Origin: Roseburia zhanii
GTDB lineage: Bacteria; Bacillota; Clostridia; Lachnospirales; Lachnospiraceae
Length of the DNA: 64,000 nucleotides
Assembly (NCBI RefSeq): GCF_014287635.1
Contig: NZ_JACOPH010000013.1
Coordinates: forward strand, 21,953-85,952
Direction: 5' to 3'
Shown: one piece after another, positions 33,262 through 42,529 of the stretch
Position numbering within the stretch: position 1 is the first letter of the stretch
Layout: each line of letters begins with the position of its first letter
Program-made: the position numbers and the translations under genes
The notes under the pieces: generated by a model
Seen by the model: the letters and a program-made list of their open reading frames with translations, nothing else
Database searches by the model: none
What the model was told of the DNA's origin: nothing

Positions 33262-36200
33262 ATGAAAAAAAGAGTATTAAGTGGATTTTTAACATTGTTT
33301 TTAACTGTTGGAGCAGTGTTTGGCAGTGTTGCTGTTTCAGATCAGGTATATGCGGCAGATGTATCTGTCAGTGGTACAGTTATAGCTACCGACGGAAGAT
33401 CAGCTGTCAGTGGTGCAAACATAGTACTTCGTGATAAGAGCGACTGTACAAAAGAATATACAGCTGTTTCGGGGGATGATGGTACTTATACGATCGCAGA
33501 TGTACCGGAAGGGACTTATCAGGCGACAGCTTATCAAACAAATAAGAATGACAGCAGTGCTGTTGTACAGACAGTGACGGTCACAGATGCAGGGGTATCT
33601 GATGTGAAATTACAGTTTCCGGTGGATCTGTCTGGTCAGATGGTTAATCCAGGATTTGCTGAAACTAAGAATGATCTGACAGGCTGGAGCAATTCTTTAG
33701 GTCAGAGTGCCGGAGGAGCTGGTTTTAGAACAGAGTATAAAAAAGATCTTAGCAGTGTCGCTTATGCTCCATGGGCAGGTACAGCATTTGATATGGATAT
33801 GTATCAGACCGTTTCTAATCTTGCAAATGGTACATACGTGGTATCCTGTTATGCAAAATGCGGCTGGGGTGATGATGCCAATGTAAGTTTGTATGCAAAG
33901 GATTCTGAGGGAAATATTATCGCTAGTGAAGAACTTCCTTCTAATGTAAATGAAGTTTATCAGGAAATCGGACTGACAGCAGAGGTAAAAGATGGAACCA
34001 TTACAATCGGTATCGCTGGAAATGCAGCAGCAGGCGGTTGGGCAAACATCGATGATTTCCACCTCGGACTTCTCGCAGAGCCGCAGGAAGATGAACAGGA
34101 AGAAACTGTAGATGCGGATTATGTCAATGATTCTTTCTGGACAGATACAGAGGGCAATACCATTTATTCTCAAGGTGGTGGAATCTTTGAATTTGACGGT
34201 AAATATTACTGGTACGGTGTTAAATACACAGAAGCTGTAGATTATGCAAATGATCCAAGAACATATTATACAAGCTCTGATGTATTTGAAGGAATTACCT
34301 GTTATTCTTCTACCGATCTGAAAAACTGGAAATATGAAGGACTTGTAGCAGAACCGGATGATGTATATAATGCAGAGATCATGGGTACTACAAAACCTTA
34401 TTCCATTAAGAATGGTAAAACCACATGGTTAGATGGTGAGAATGTTAAGAATACAGCAGTATGGGTTGGAAGACTTGGTGTTACCAAATTGTCAGATGGA
34501 ACCTATGCTTTATTAGTACAGCATGAATGTGCAGATTATGACAATGCACTTGATGGTGATACCGATCAGTGGAGTAAACAGGTGCTTGTAATGACATCGG
34601 ATTCTCCAAATGGTAAATTTACATGGAATAACCGTATCAATATGAAAAGTGCGATCGGTACAAGTAATACCGGAGATCAGACTGTATTTGTAGATGATGA
34701 TGGTACAGGCTGGCTGGTATATTCCTATGGTTCCGGGCGTGGAAAAATGTATCTTTCCAAGATCGAATGGAATGCAGATCACTCAAAAGTAGTACTTGGT
34801 ACACCATATATGGTATATCAGGGACCAGGCCGTGAAGGTAACTGTATGTTCAAGTACAATGGAAAATACTATCTGTGTGCATCCGATCTGTATGGATGGA
34901 ATGCATCTCACGGCTATTACATGACGATCGATCCGGGCGAGATGTCCTTAGAGGATTATTTAAAGAGTGATGATTTTACAGTAACAAATGAGTTAAAACT
35001 GATGGATGGCACAAGTGATGATTTCTGTCATGTCAGCCAGACCGGATTTTTCTATACTTTAAAAGGTACAGAACAGACAACTGTTTTATTCTGTGGTGAC
35101 CGCTGGTCAGATTTCGCAGGAAATGGTTTAGGATATAACCAGTGGTGTCCGTTATCTTTTGATGAAGACGGCACACCATATTTCAATTCACTTTCCGCAT
35201 GGAATTTAGATGAAACAACCGGTAAATGGTCAGTAGCAGCCGGAAACAACTACGTGAAAAATGGCAGTTTTGAAGCAGACCGTGTTAAAGTAGATAATGT
35301 TGCCGGATGGACACAGGTAACAAATAAAGGATCAAATGCAATTACAAATAATGTAAAAATGGATGACGATACCGTTACCGGAAAAGGTTCTTTAAAACTT
35401 GGAAGCACATCTGCATATGATGTAGAAGTTTCCCAGAAAATCGCATCTTCTTCTTATGTAAACTTAGAAGATGGTGTGTACAAAATGACTGCAAAAGTAA
35501 AAAATAGTGGAAACTTTGATAATTTACAGATGTATGCTGTATCAGGTGGAAAGACATATGCTGCTTCCTTTACAAGTGCAAATCCGTTATGGACAACTGT
35601 AAAAGTGGATCCTGTGATCGTAAAAGGTAACGAAGTAACAGTCGGATTCCTTGCAGCAGGTACAAATTCTGAATGTTTGATCGATGATGTGACATTTACA
35701 GCAGTTGAGAATCCAGCACTTGCTACAGGAAGTATCACAGGTAAAGTAACAGGTGATGCAGCAAGTAAAGGAAAAGTATTAACGGTCACAGCAGCAAATG
35801 CATCACAGATCTATAGTGTAGATGTAACATTGACAGGTGAAGCACAGGATTATGCGATTGAAAACCTTGCAGATGGAACTTATACAGTAAGTTTTGCAGC
35901 AAAGAACTGTGTCGTACCGGATCCGGTAGAAGTAACAGTAGCTGACGGACAGGCAGCACCAGTCGAGAATAAGACAATTACAAACAATGCAGGAAATGCA
36001 AAAGGTAAAGTGGTAGACGGCAGTGCTTCCGGTATTGCAGATGTAACCGTTACATTATCGAAAGATGGCAGTGAAGACATCACTGTTTCAACAGGAGCAG
36101 ATGGTTCTTATGAATTTGCAGATGTAGAAGCAGGAACTTATACCATTACATTTGAAAAACGTGGATATCAGGTAGAAGGAAATGCACCGGAAACTGTAGA

Positions 36201-38055
36201 AATTGTCTTAAATGATACCAGGACGATTGATGATGTTGTACTTGCAAGAAATGCCGGAACAGTAGCCGGTACAGTTGTAGATTCCTGTGGACAGGGCATT
36301 AGTGGTATGCATGTGTCACTTCGTGATAAATCCAGTGCAAACATTGCCTATACAACTGACACAGATGAGAATGGTGCATATCAGTTTAATGATGTTGTAC
36401 AGGGCAATTATATTGCAACAGCAACTTCCATGAATGCAGAAGATGCATGGAAAGAGTTAAATGCAGGTAATAATAATATCGTTGTAGAACCGAATCAGAC
36501 AGTGAATGTTGATCTGCAGGTTGCAGCTGATATGACAAGCAAGATTGTTAATCCTACATTTGATACGAAAAATGATCTCTCTGGATGGACAAATGGAGCA
36601 GAAACAACTGGTGGATACAGAACCGGTAAAAACAGTACACATGGAACATACCAGCTTGCACCATGGGCAGGAAGTGCATTTACCATGGATACATATCAGA
36701 CGATCACAGGTCTTACAAATGGTACTTATATCGTAACTTGCTGGTCGAATACAGGATATTTAGCAGATACAGATAAACTGGAATTATACGCAAAAGATGG
36801 GAATGGAACTGATCTTGCAAGAGAAAGCATTCAGGCAGAGGGCAGCTATCAGACCATCGCACTTCTTGCAGAAGTTACAGATGGAACACTTACGATCGGT
36901 GTTGATGGTAATTTAGCAGCAAATTCATGGGCAAATATTGATGATTTCCATCTTGGATTACTCGGAAAATACCATGCAAATGCAAAGAAATTGGAAGAAA
37001 CAAAAGCTACCTGTGGTGAAGCTGGCCATGGCGCATACTGGAGTTGTCCGGATTGTAAGAAGTTCTTTAAGGATTCTGAAAATGGTATAGATTTATCAAC
37101 AGCATATGACAATGTGGAAGATGTAACCGTTGTGATCCCGGCTACTGGAGAACATACCTATGGAGATCCGGTATTTACATGGACAAAAGATCATGCAGCT
37201 TGTACAGCAGCATTTACCTGTGCAGTATGCAAGGATGAAGTAACAGAAAATGCTACCGTTACCTCTGCGGTGACAAAGGCAGTTTCCTGTAAAGAAGAAG
37301 GTGTAACAACTTATACAGCAACCGTAACATTTGCAGAAAAAACCTATACAGATACAGCAACAGAAGCGATTGCAAAAACAGGACATACTTATGTGAAAAA
37401 GACAGAAGCTGATGGTTCTACAGTAGAGATCTGTGATGTTTGTGGTGATATCAAGAGCCGTACACCGGCAGAAAATAACAATAGCAATAACAACAATAAC
37501 GGCGGTAATAATGCAGATAATGGAAATAATAGTAATATTTCTGCAGTTGGAATCGGCAGTGTGACACTTGCAAAAGATGTGTATATTTATACAGGAAAAG
37601 CAATCAGACCTACGGTTGTAGCAAAGGACAGCGCAGGCAATGTGATTGACGCTTCTGATTATACAGTAGCTTATGCGTCCAATAAGAATGTCGGAACAGC
37701 AACAGTAACCATTACCTTTAACGGACAGTTTACCGGAACTAAGACATTGAACTTTGTGATCAATCCAAAAGGAACAAAGATCACAAAGGCTGCAGCAAAG
37801 TCTAAATCTGCTAAGATCACATGGAAAAAGCAGCGTGTTCAGGTAACAGGATATGAAATTCGTTATTCTACCGGCAAGAAGTTTAAATCAGCAAAGAGTG
37901 TCCTTGTCAAGAAGGCTAAGACAACAAGCAAAGTGATATCTAAACTGAAAGGTAAGAAGAAATATTATGTACAGGTCCGTACTTACAAGACAGTAAAAGG
38001 AACGAAGTATTATTCCAACTGGTCTAATGTAAAAACAGTCACACCTAAGAAGTAA
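33262..38055 (+). CDS. Large secreted GH43-type glycoside hydrolase with multiple accessory domains
   Basis: Protein of 1597 residues, start behind AAAGGAG. Signal peptide 1-33; carboxypeptidase-regulatory-like domain 35-115; a CBM-like module about 124-273; a GH43-like five-bladed propeller about 287-660 (GGGIFEFDGKYYWYGVKY, CYSSTDLKNWKYEG). Then another CBM-like module 663-815, three regulatory-like beta repeats 820-1085, a second copy of the first CBM-like module 1090-1235, Cys-pair modules 1240-1400, an Asn/Gly linker, an Ig-like domain and a Lys-rich Fn3-like end. There is no LPxTG signal. It probably attacks arabinose- or galactose-containing plant glycans; the exact GH43 subfamily is uncertain. 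Confidence 0.75.
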   Translation: MKKRVLSGFLTLFLTVGAVFGSVAVSDQVYAADVSVSGTVIATDGRSAVSGANIVLRDKSDCTKEYTAVSGDDGTYTIADVPEGTYQATAYQTNKNDSSAVVQTVTVTDAGVSDVKLQFPVDLSGQMVNPGFAETKNDLTGWSNSLGQSAGGAGFRTEYKKDLSSVAYAPWAGTAFDMDMYQTVSNLANGTYVVSCYAKCGWGDDANVSLYAKDSEGNIIASEELPSNVNEVYQEIGLTAEVKDGTITIGIAGNAAAGGWANIDDFHLGLLAEPQEDEQEETVDADYVNDSFWTDTEGNTIYSQGGGIFEFDGKYYWYGVKYTEAVDYANDPRTYYTSSDVFEGITCYSSTDLKNWKYEGLVAEPDDVYNAEIMGTTKPYSIKNGKTTWLDGENVKNTAVWVGRLGVTKLSDGTYALLVQHECADYDNALDGDTDQWSKQVLVMTSDSPNGKFTWNNRINMKSAIGTSNTGDQTVFVDDDGTGWLVYSYGSGRGKMYLSKIEWNADHSKVVLGTPYMVYQGPGREGNCMFKYNGKYYLCASDLYGWNASHGYYMTIDPGEMSLEDYLKSDDFTVTNELKLMDGTSDDFCHVSQTGFFYTLKGTEQTTVLFCGDRWSDFAGNGLGYNQWCPLSFDEDGTPYFNSLSAWNLDETTGKWSVAAGNNYVKNGSFEADRVKVDNVAGWTQVTNKGSNAITNNVKMDDDTVTGKGSLKLGSTSAYDVEVSQKIASSSYVNLEDGVYKMTAKVKNSGNFDNLQMYAVSGGKTYAASFTSANPLWTTVKVDPVIVKGNEVTVGFLAAGTNSECLIDDVTFTAVENPALATGSITGKVTGDAASKGKVLTVTAANASQIYSVDVTLTGEAQDYAIENLADGTYTVSFAAKNCVVPDPVEVTVADGQAAPVENKTITNNAGNAKGKVVDGSASGIADVTVTLSKDGSEDITVSTGADGSYEFADVEAGTYTITFEKRGYQVEGNAPETVEIVLNDTRTIDDVVLARNAGTVAGTVVDSCGQGISGMHVSLRDKSSANIAYTTDTDENGAYQFNDVVQGNYIATATSMNAEDAWKELNAGNNNIVVEPNQTVNVDLQVAADMTSKIVNPTFDTKNDLSGWTNGAETTGGYRTGKNSTHGTYQLAPWAGSAFTMDTYQTITGLTNGTYIVTCWSNTGYLADTDKLELYAKDGNGTDLARESIQAEGSYQTIALLAEVTDGTLTIGVDGNLAANSWANIDDFHLGLLGKYHANAKKLEETKATCGEAGHGAYWSCPDCKKFFKDSENGIDLSTAYDNVEDVTVVIPATGEHTYGDPVFTWTKDHAACTAAFTCAVCKDEVTENATVTSAVTKAVSCKEEGVTTYTATVTFAEKTYTDTATEAIAKTGHTYVKKTEADGSTVEICDVCGDIKSRTPAENNNSNNNNNGGNNADNGNNSNISAVGIGSVTLAKDVYIYTGKAIRPTVVAKDSAGNVIDASDYTVAYASNKNVGTATVTITFNGQFTGTKTLNFVINPKGTKITKAAAKSKSAKITWKKQRVQVTGYEIRYSTGKKFKSAKSVLVKKAKTTSKVISKLKGKKKYYVQVRTYKTVKGTKYYSNWSNVKTVTPKK

Positions 38056-38084
38056 ATATTTATGCAAAAATAAGTAATTTTAGT

Positions 38085-38124
38085 GAGAACTACTGCACAG
38101 TTCTAATGCGGTAGTTCTCTTTTA
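38085..38124 (+). terminator. Terminator after the GH43-type gene
   Basis: GAGAACTAC (38085-38093) pairs with GTAGTTCTC (38111-38119), followed by TTTTA. Confidence 0.8.
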
Positions 38125-38205
38125 CTTTATCTGAATAAAGTGGACAAAACGCTGGAAAGTTGCTAAAATAAGCTATGAAAAAAGAAAAGGAAAAGGAGAT
38201 TAGTA

Positions 38206-40143
38206 ATGAACGAGAACAAAGAATTCAAACCTTTTGTTCCGGCAGACAAAACTTTACCAGAGTTTACGGTTACTTCAGTTATCTTAGGTATCATACTGGC
38301 TATTGTATTTGGCGGGGCAAACGCATACCTTGGACTTCGTGTAGGAATGACAGTATCTGCTTCAATTCCGGCAGCTGTTATTTCTATGGGAATTATCAGG
38401 GTGATCCTAAAGAAGGATTCTATCCTTGAGAACAACATGGTTCAGACCATTGGTTCCGCAGGTGAATCTGTAGCAGCAGGTGCAATCTTTACACTGCCTG
38501 CATTGTTCCTTTGGGCAGCCGACTGGGGAACGGCGGCACCTTCTTTAGTTGAGATTGCGATCATTGCATTTATCGGTGGCGCACTGGGTATTTTATTTAT
38601 GGTTCCACTTAGAAAAGCATTGATCGTACAGGAGCATGGTACACTTCCATATCCGGAAGGACAGGCTTGTGCAGAGGTATTAGTTGCAGGTGAAGAAGGT
38701 GGAGCAAAGGCTTCTACTGTATTTGCCGGACTTGGTATTGCAGCAGCATACAAATTTATCACAGACGGATTAAAAGTATTTCCTAGTGAAGTGCATTATG
38801 AGATTCCGGCATACAAAGGTTCCGGTATCGGTATGGATGTACTTCCGGCACTGTTAGGTGTTGGATATATCTGTGGTCCTAAGATCTCTTCTTACTTATT
38901 CTGTGGTGGTATCTTAGGCTGGTTCGTGCTTATGCCGCTGATCGTCTTATTTGGTGCAAATATGACTTTATTCCCGGCAGATGTAAGTGTTGCAGAATTA
39001 TATGCAGCAGGCGGTTCATTTGCCATCTGGTCAAATTATATCAAATATATCGGTGCAGGTGCAGTTGCCTGTGGTGGTGTATTGAGTCTGATCAAGTCTT
39101 TACCATTGATCATTAAGACATTTAAGGATGCCATGAAAGGATTTGGTAAGGGCGAGTCAACAAATGAGCGTACAAATCAGGATATCAGCATGAAAGTGAT
39201 ACTGATCGGCATCGTTGTTCTGGCATTTGCGATCTGGATCGTACCGATCGTACCGATTAACTTATTCGGAGCATTCTTAGTAGTTGTTTTTGGTTTCTTC
39301 TTTGCAACAGTATCTTCCCGTATGGTAGGTCTTGTTGGAAGCAGTAACAACCCTGTATCCGGTATGACCATTGCAACTCTGTTAGTATCTTCACTTGCAT
39401 TAAAAGCAACAGGTATGACAGGACAGAAGGGTATGACAGCTGCTATTGCAATCGGTGGTATTATCTGTATCGTTGCAGCAATCGCCGGTGATACATCACA
39501 GGATTTAAAGACAGGTTATATTGTCGGAGCAACACCAAAGAAACAGCAGATCGGTGAATTTATCGGTGTTATCGCATCAGCATTAGCAATCGGAGGAGTA
39601 TTATACTTATTAGACCGTGCATGGGGCTACGGTTCAGCAGAACTTCCGGCACCACAGGCGACACTGATGAAGATGATCGTTGAAGGTGTTATGGGTGGCA
39701 ACCTGCCTTGGACATTAGTAGGTGTTGGAGCATTTATTGCTATCGTTGTAGAAATCTTAGGTATTCCGGTACTGCCATTTGCGATCGGTTTATATCTTCC
39801 GATCCACTTAAGCACACCTATGATGGTTGGCGGTCTTGTGAAGATGATCATTGAAAAGAAAAAGAACCTTGGTGAGAAAGAAAAGAAAACAGCAGGTTCT
39901 AACGGAATCTTATTCTCGTCAGGTCTGATCGCAGGAGAAGGTCTTGTAGGTATCTTACTTGCAATTCTTGCGATCATTCCGGCAGGAGAAGGTACAGTGG
40001 GAGATGTGATCGGCGGATTTATTCCGGGACTGATTCCGGTACTTGCAGATGCAAATGTTGGAAATATTATTGGTCTGATCGCATTTGCACTGCTGACATT
40101 TTCACTTTGGTCATTCTGTTTTCGTAAAAGCAAGAAAGCATAA
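38206..40143 (+). CDS. OPT-family oligopeptide transporter
   Basis: Protein of 645 residues with about 15 hydrophobic segments. Family motifs include FGGANAYLGLRVGMTVSASI near residues 39-58, NNMVQTIGSAGESVAAGAIF, YPEGQACAEVLVAGE, and GDTSQDLKTGYIVGATPKKQ near the middle. OPT proteins import peptides or metal-chelate peptides by proton symport. It follows its own terminator-separated promoter region, and a PqqD-like gene starts 13 bases after its stop. Confidence 0.93.
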   Translation: MNENKEFKPFVPADKTLPEFTVTSVILGIILAIVFGGANAYLGLRVGMTVSASIPAAVISMGIIRVILKKDSILENNMVQTIGSAGESVAAGAIFTLPALFLWAADWGTAAPSLVEIAIIAFIGGALGILFMVPLRKALIVQEHGTLPYPEGQACAEVLVAGEEGGAKASTVFAGLGIAAAYKFITDGLKVFPSEVHYEIPAYKGSGIGMDVLPALLGVGYICGPKISSYLFCGGILGWFVLMPLIVLFGANMTLFPADVSVAELYAAGGSFAIWSNYIKYIGAGAVACGGVLSLIKSLPLIIKTFKDAMKGFGKGESTNERTNQDISMKVILIGIVVLAFAIWIVPIVPINLFGAFLVVVFGFFFATVSSRMVGLVGSSNNPVSGMTIATLLVSSLALKATGMTGQKGMTAAIAIGGIICIVAAIAGDTSQDLKTGYIVGATPKKQQIGEFIGVIASALAIGGVLYLLDRAWGYGSAELPAPQATLMKMIVEGVMGGNLPWTLVGVGAFIAIVVEILGIPVLPFAIGLYLPIHLSTPMMVGGLVKMIIEKKKNLGEKEKKTAGSNGILFSSGLIAGEGLVGILLAILAIIPAGEGTVGDVIGGFIPGLIPVLADANVGNIIGLIAFALLTFSLWSFCFRKSKKA

Positions 40144-40156
40144 TTAAGGAGATCTT

Positions 40157-40504
40157 GTGAGTAAGAATAAGAAGAATTTTATGGATTTTATTCCGGTCTG
40201 CAATCCGGAATATACATGGGATGCAGATAAAAAAGGAATCGTTACGGTGCATGTTGTAAATAAAGGTTTTTATAATTGGATTGCCCAGAAAATCTTTAAA
40301 AAACCACGTATCAGTCATATCGCCTTAGATAAATATGGCAGTTTTGTATGGCAGCAGATGGATGGAAAACGTAATGTATATGAGATTTCCAAACTTGTAT
40401 CAGAGCGTTTTGGAAAAGATGCAGAGCCGGTTGTAGAACGTTTAGTGAAATACATTCAGATACTTTACCAGAATAAATTCATAGGATATGTAAAGCAGAA
40501 ATAA
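40157..40504 (+). CDS. PqqD-like peptide-binding protein
   Basis: Protein of 115 residues, GTG start behind AAGGAG. The segment ISHIALDKYGSFVWQQMDGK followed by NVYEISKLVSERFG is the PqqD winged-helix pattern used as a RiPP recognition element. Usual partners (radical SAM enzymes, precursor peptides) are absent, and the gene is tightly coupled to an OPT transporter. It may bind a peptide handled by that transporter; the function is unknown. Confidence 0.75.
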   Translation: MSKNKKNFMDFIPVCNPEYTWDADKKGIVTVHVVNKGFYNWIAQKIFKKPRISHIALDKYGSFVWQQMDGKRNVYEISKLVSERFGKDAEPVVERLVKYIQILYQNKFIGYVKQK

Positions 40505-40513
40505 TTTTTGCTG

Positions 40514-40549
40514 CAGCCCGCTAGAGACTATAGCGGGCTGTATTTTTTT
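40514..40549 (+). terminator. Terminator after the PqqD-like gene
   Basis: CAGCCCGCTA (40514-40523) pairs with TAGCGGGCTG (40531-40540), followed by TATTTTTTTA. Confidence 0.85.
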
Positions 40550-40622
40550 ATATGTGAAAAAACTAGATAAAACAAGACGAAAATGCTATACTGTTGTAAA
40601 TATGTGTGTGAGGGAAGAGCAG

Positions 40623-42089
40623 ATGAGGCAGACCAGAAAGTATGTGATCTATGCTGCTGCGGTTGTTTTATTAGCTGCGGTATGTCTAAGCGGATGTGAC
40701 AAGACAATCAGTACGGCAGATATCATTGGAGCGTTCCAAGAAGATGAACAGACAAATGAGCAGGTAATGGATGAAGAAATACTTGCAGAAAATACAGAGG
40801 AAATAGCACAGCAGCCGGTGACAGAAGAACAGATCGATATCGATGATTTAGATGAAGTCTGTCAGATCATCTTAGAACATTGTACGAAAGAGTTTATCGG
40901 ATATCATCTGATAGACGAAACCTTTCTGGCATGGTTTGGGAGGGAATATGGCAATGAGTGTCTGGTTCAGGTCGCAGATGAAGTACTGTATGACAGTCAG
41001 GATAAAGATATCTGGTATGAACTGACCGGAAACAGTATACAGGTTTTGTGGCTGTTGTATTGTGAGCAGACAGGATTTCAGCAGTATCAGCTTGACAATG
41101 TCAAATGGCAGGTATGTGCATCAGCAGCAGAAACCACACTTGCTTTTACGGGTGATGTAAATTTTTCAGAAGGATATGTGACGACAAAGCATATGGATAG
41201 CTGCCCGGATGGGATTTATGACTGTTTTTCCGAAGATCTGTTAGACATTATGAATGGTGTCGATGTGATGCTTGTGAATAATGAATTTACTTATAGCACC
41301 AGAGGAACTGCATTACGCGGAAAAGCTTATACATTTCGTGCAGATCCATCGAGAGTGAAACTGTTAGAAGTATTTGGGACAGATATTGTCAATCTTGCAA
41401 ATAACCATGTATATGATTATGGGGAAGACGCACTTTTAGACACGATTGCAACCTTAGATGAAGCAGGGATTCCGCATATCGGGGCAGGTGCTAATTTAGA
41501 AGAAGCAAAAAAACCATACTATTTTATCTGTAATGGCAGAAAGATCGCCATTGTTGCAGCTACGCAGATTGAACGCACATATAATTACACAAAAGAAGCG
41601 ACAGATACAACACCGGGAGTTTTAAAAACATTAGAACCGGACAAGTTTGTAGAAGTGATCCGTGAGGCAAAGAAGAACAGTGATTACGTGATCGCATTTG
41701 TGCACTGGGGAACAGAAGGTGACAGTAATTATGGAAGAGATCAGACAAATCTTGCAAAGGCATTTGTAAATGCCGGAGCAGATGCGATCATCGGGGGACA
41801 TACGCATTGTCTGCAGGGATTTGATATGATAGAGGATGTTCCGGTCATTTATAGTCTTGGCAATTTCTGGTTCAGCAGCAGTACGCAGGATACCGGATTG
41901 GCTGAGATTACGATCGATGAAAAGGGAGAACTGACACTTAGTTTTATTCCCTGTATACAGGAAAAGGTCAAAACATCTTTGGTAACGGATGAAGCAGAGA
42001 AACAGCGGATCCTGGAATTTATGCGGACACATTCCGCAAAAGGTGTGACGGTAACATCAGATGGGATTGTACAGAAGGAGGAAGAATGA
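40623..42089 (+). CDS. CapA/PgsA-like lipoprotein
   Basis: Protein of 489 residues. The start at 40623 gives a signal peptide with lipobox LSGC (Cys near 23); TATACT at 40587-40592 places transcription after the longer in-frame ATG at 40554. Residues 40-170 are an acidic, variable region. The CapA metallophosphoesterase-like domain (about 175-470) shows LAFTGDVNFSE, NNEFTYS, NLANNHVYDYG, FVHWGTEGD and GGHTHCLQG. CapA proteins are tied to poly-gamma-glutamate capsule synthesis; no capBC genes are adjacent, so the role may differ. Confidence 0.85.
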   Translation: MRQTRKYVIYAAAVVLLAAVCLSGCDKTISTADIIGAFQEDEQTNEQVMDEEILAENTEEIAQQPVTEEQIDIDDLDEVCQIILEHCTKEFIGYHLIDETFLAWFGREYGNECLVQVADEVLYDSQDKDIWYELTGNSIQVLWLLYCEQTGFQQYQLDNVKWQVCASAAETTLAFTGDVNFSEGYVTTKHMDSCPDGIYDCFSEDLLDIMNGVDVMLVNNEFTYSTRGTALRGKAYTFRADPSRVKLLEVFGTDIVNLANNHVYDYGEDALLDTIATLDEAGIPHIGAGANLEEAKKPYYFICNGRKIAIVAATQIERTYNYTKEATDTTPGVLKTLEPDKFVEVIREAKKNSDYVIAFVHWGTEGDSNYGRDQTNLAKAFVNAGADAIIGGHTHCLQGFDMIEDVPVIYSLGNFWFSSSTQDTGLAEITIDEKGELTLSFIPCIQEKVKTSLVTDEAEKQRILEFMRTHSAKGVTVTSDGIVQKEEE

Positions 42090-42107
42090 TAACTGTTTTA
42101 TATTGCA

Positions 42108-42320
42108 GTGACCTGCGGATATGTAAGCGGTTATCAATTCCTCTATAGTACCTCTAAAAATGGATATTATAGTTCCCTGCATACAGGCGGCAGATCTTAT
42201 TCCACAGGATTCGGGCGCGGCGGAATCTATTATTTTAAAGTAAGAGCTTACAAAAAAGTCGGATATACTTATTATTATGGAGCATATTCAAAACCGAAAA
42301 GAATAAAAGTCCGCAGGTAA
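42108..42320 (+). pseudogene. Fn3-like C-terminal fragment
   Basis: The frame encodes SGYQFLYSTSKNGYYSSL ... YYFKVRAYKKVGYTYYYGAY and a basic end. It resembles the last domain of the 1597-residue secreted protein (TGYEIRYSTGKKF ... YYVQVRTYK). It begins inside the sequence without a ribosome site. An ATG overlapping the capA stop (42086) enters another frame and ends after 20 codons, so a frameshift has probably cut an older surface-protein gene. Confidence 0.5.
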
Positions 42321-42347
42321 TTGTTCAAAAGTCCTGTCGAAAAGGAA

Positions 42348-42412
42348 TAGACAAAAGCGATAAGATGCGTTAAAATAATTGCAGTTTACGGGATATCTGT
42401 AAACTGCAATTT
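42348..42412 (+). promoter_or_regulatory. Promoter and 5' hairpin before gpmI
   Basis: TAGACA (42348-42353), 17 bases, TAAAAT (42371-42376). GCAGTTTAC (42381-42389) and GTAAACTGC (42399-42407) then form a perfect stem followed by AATTTTAAT. It is either a 5'-end stem-loop of the gpmI transcript or a weak terminator of the upstream unit. Confidence 0.45.
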
Positions 42413-42529
42413 TAATGATAAGCAAAGGTAACTATTTCATATCTTTATAGCTATATGAAGTGAAAAGATTCGCAGACAGTCTGCTGTCTGTGGAAATAGA
42501 AAAACAGCATAATAAGAAGGAGAATTCAT

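Noticed and set aside
37450..37550. Possible sorting or repeat array in the Asn/Gly-rich linker of the secreted protein
   Set aside because: Low-complexity linker only; no LPxTG and no regular repeat unit.
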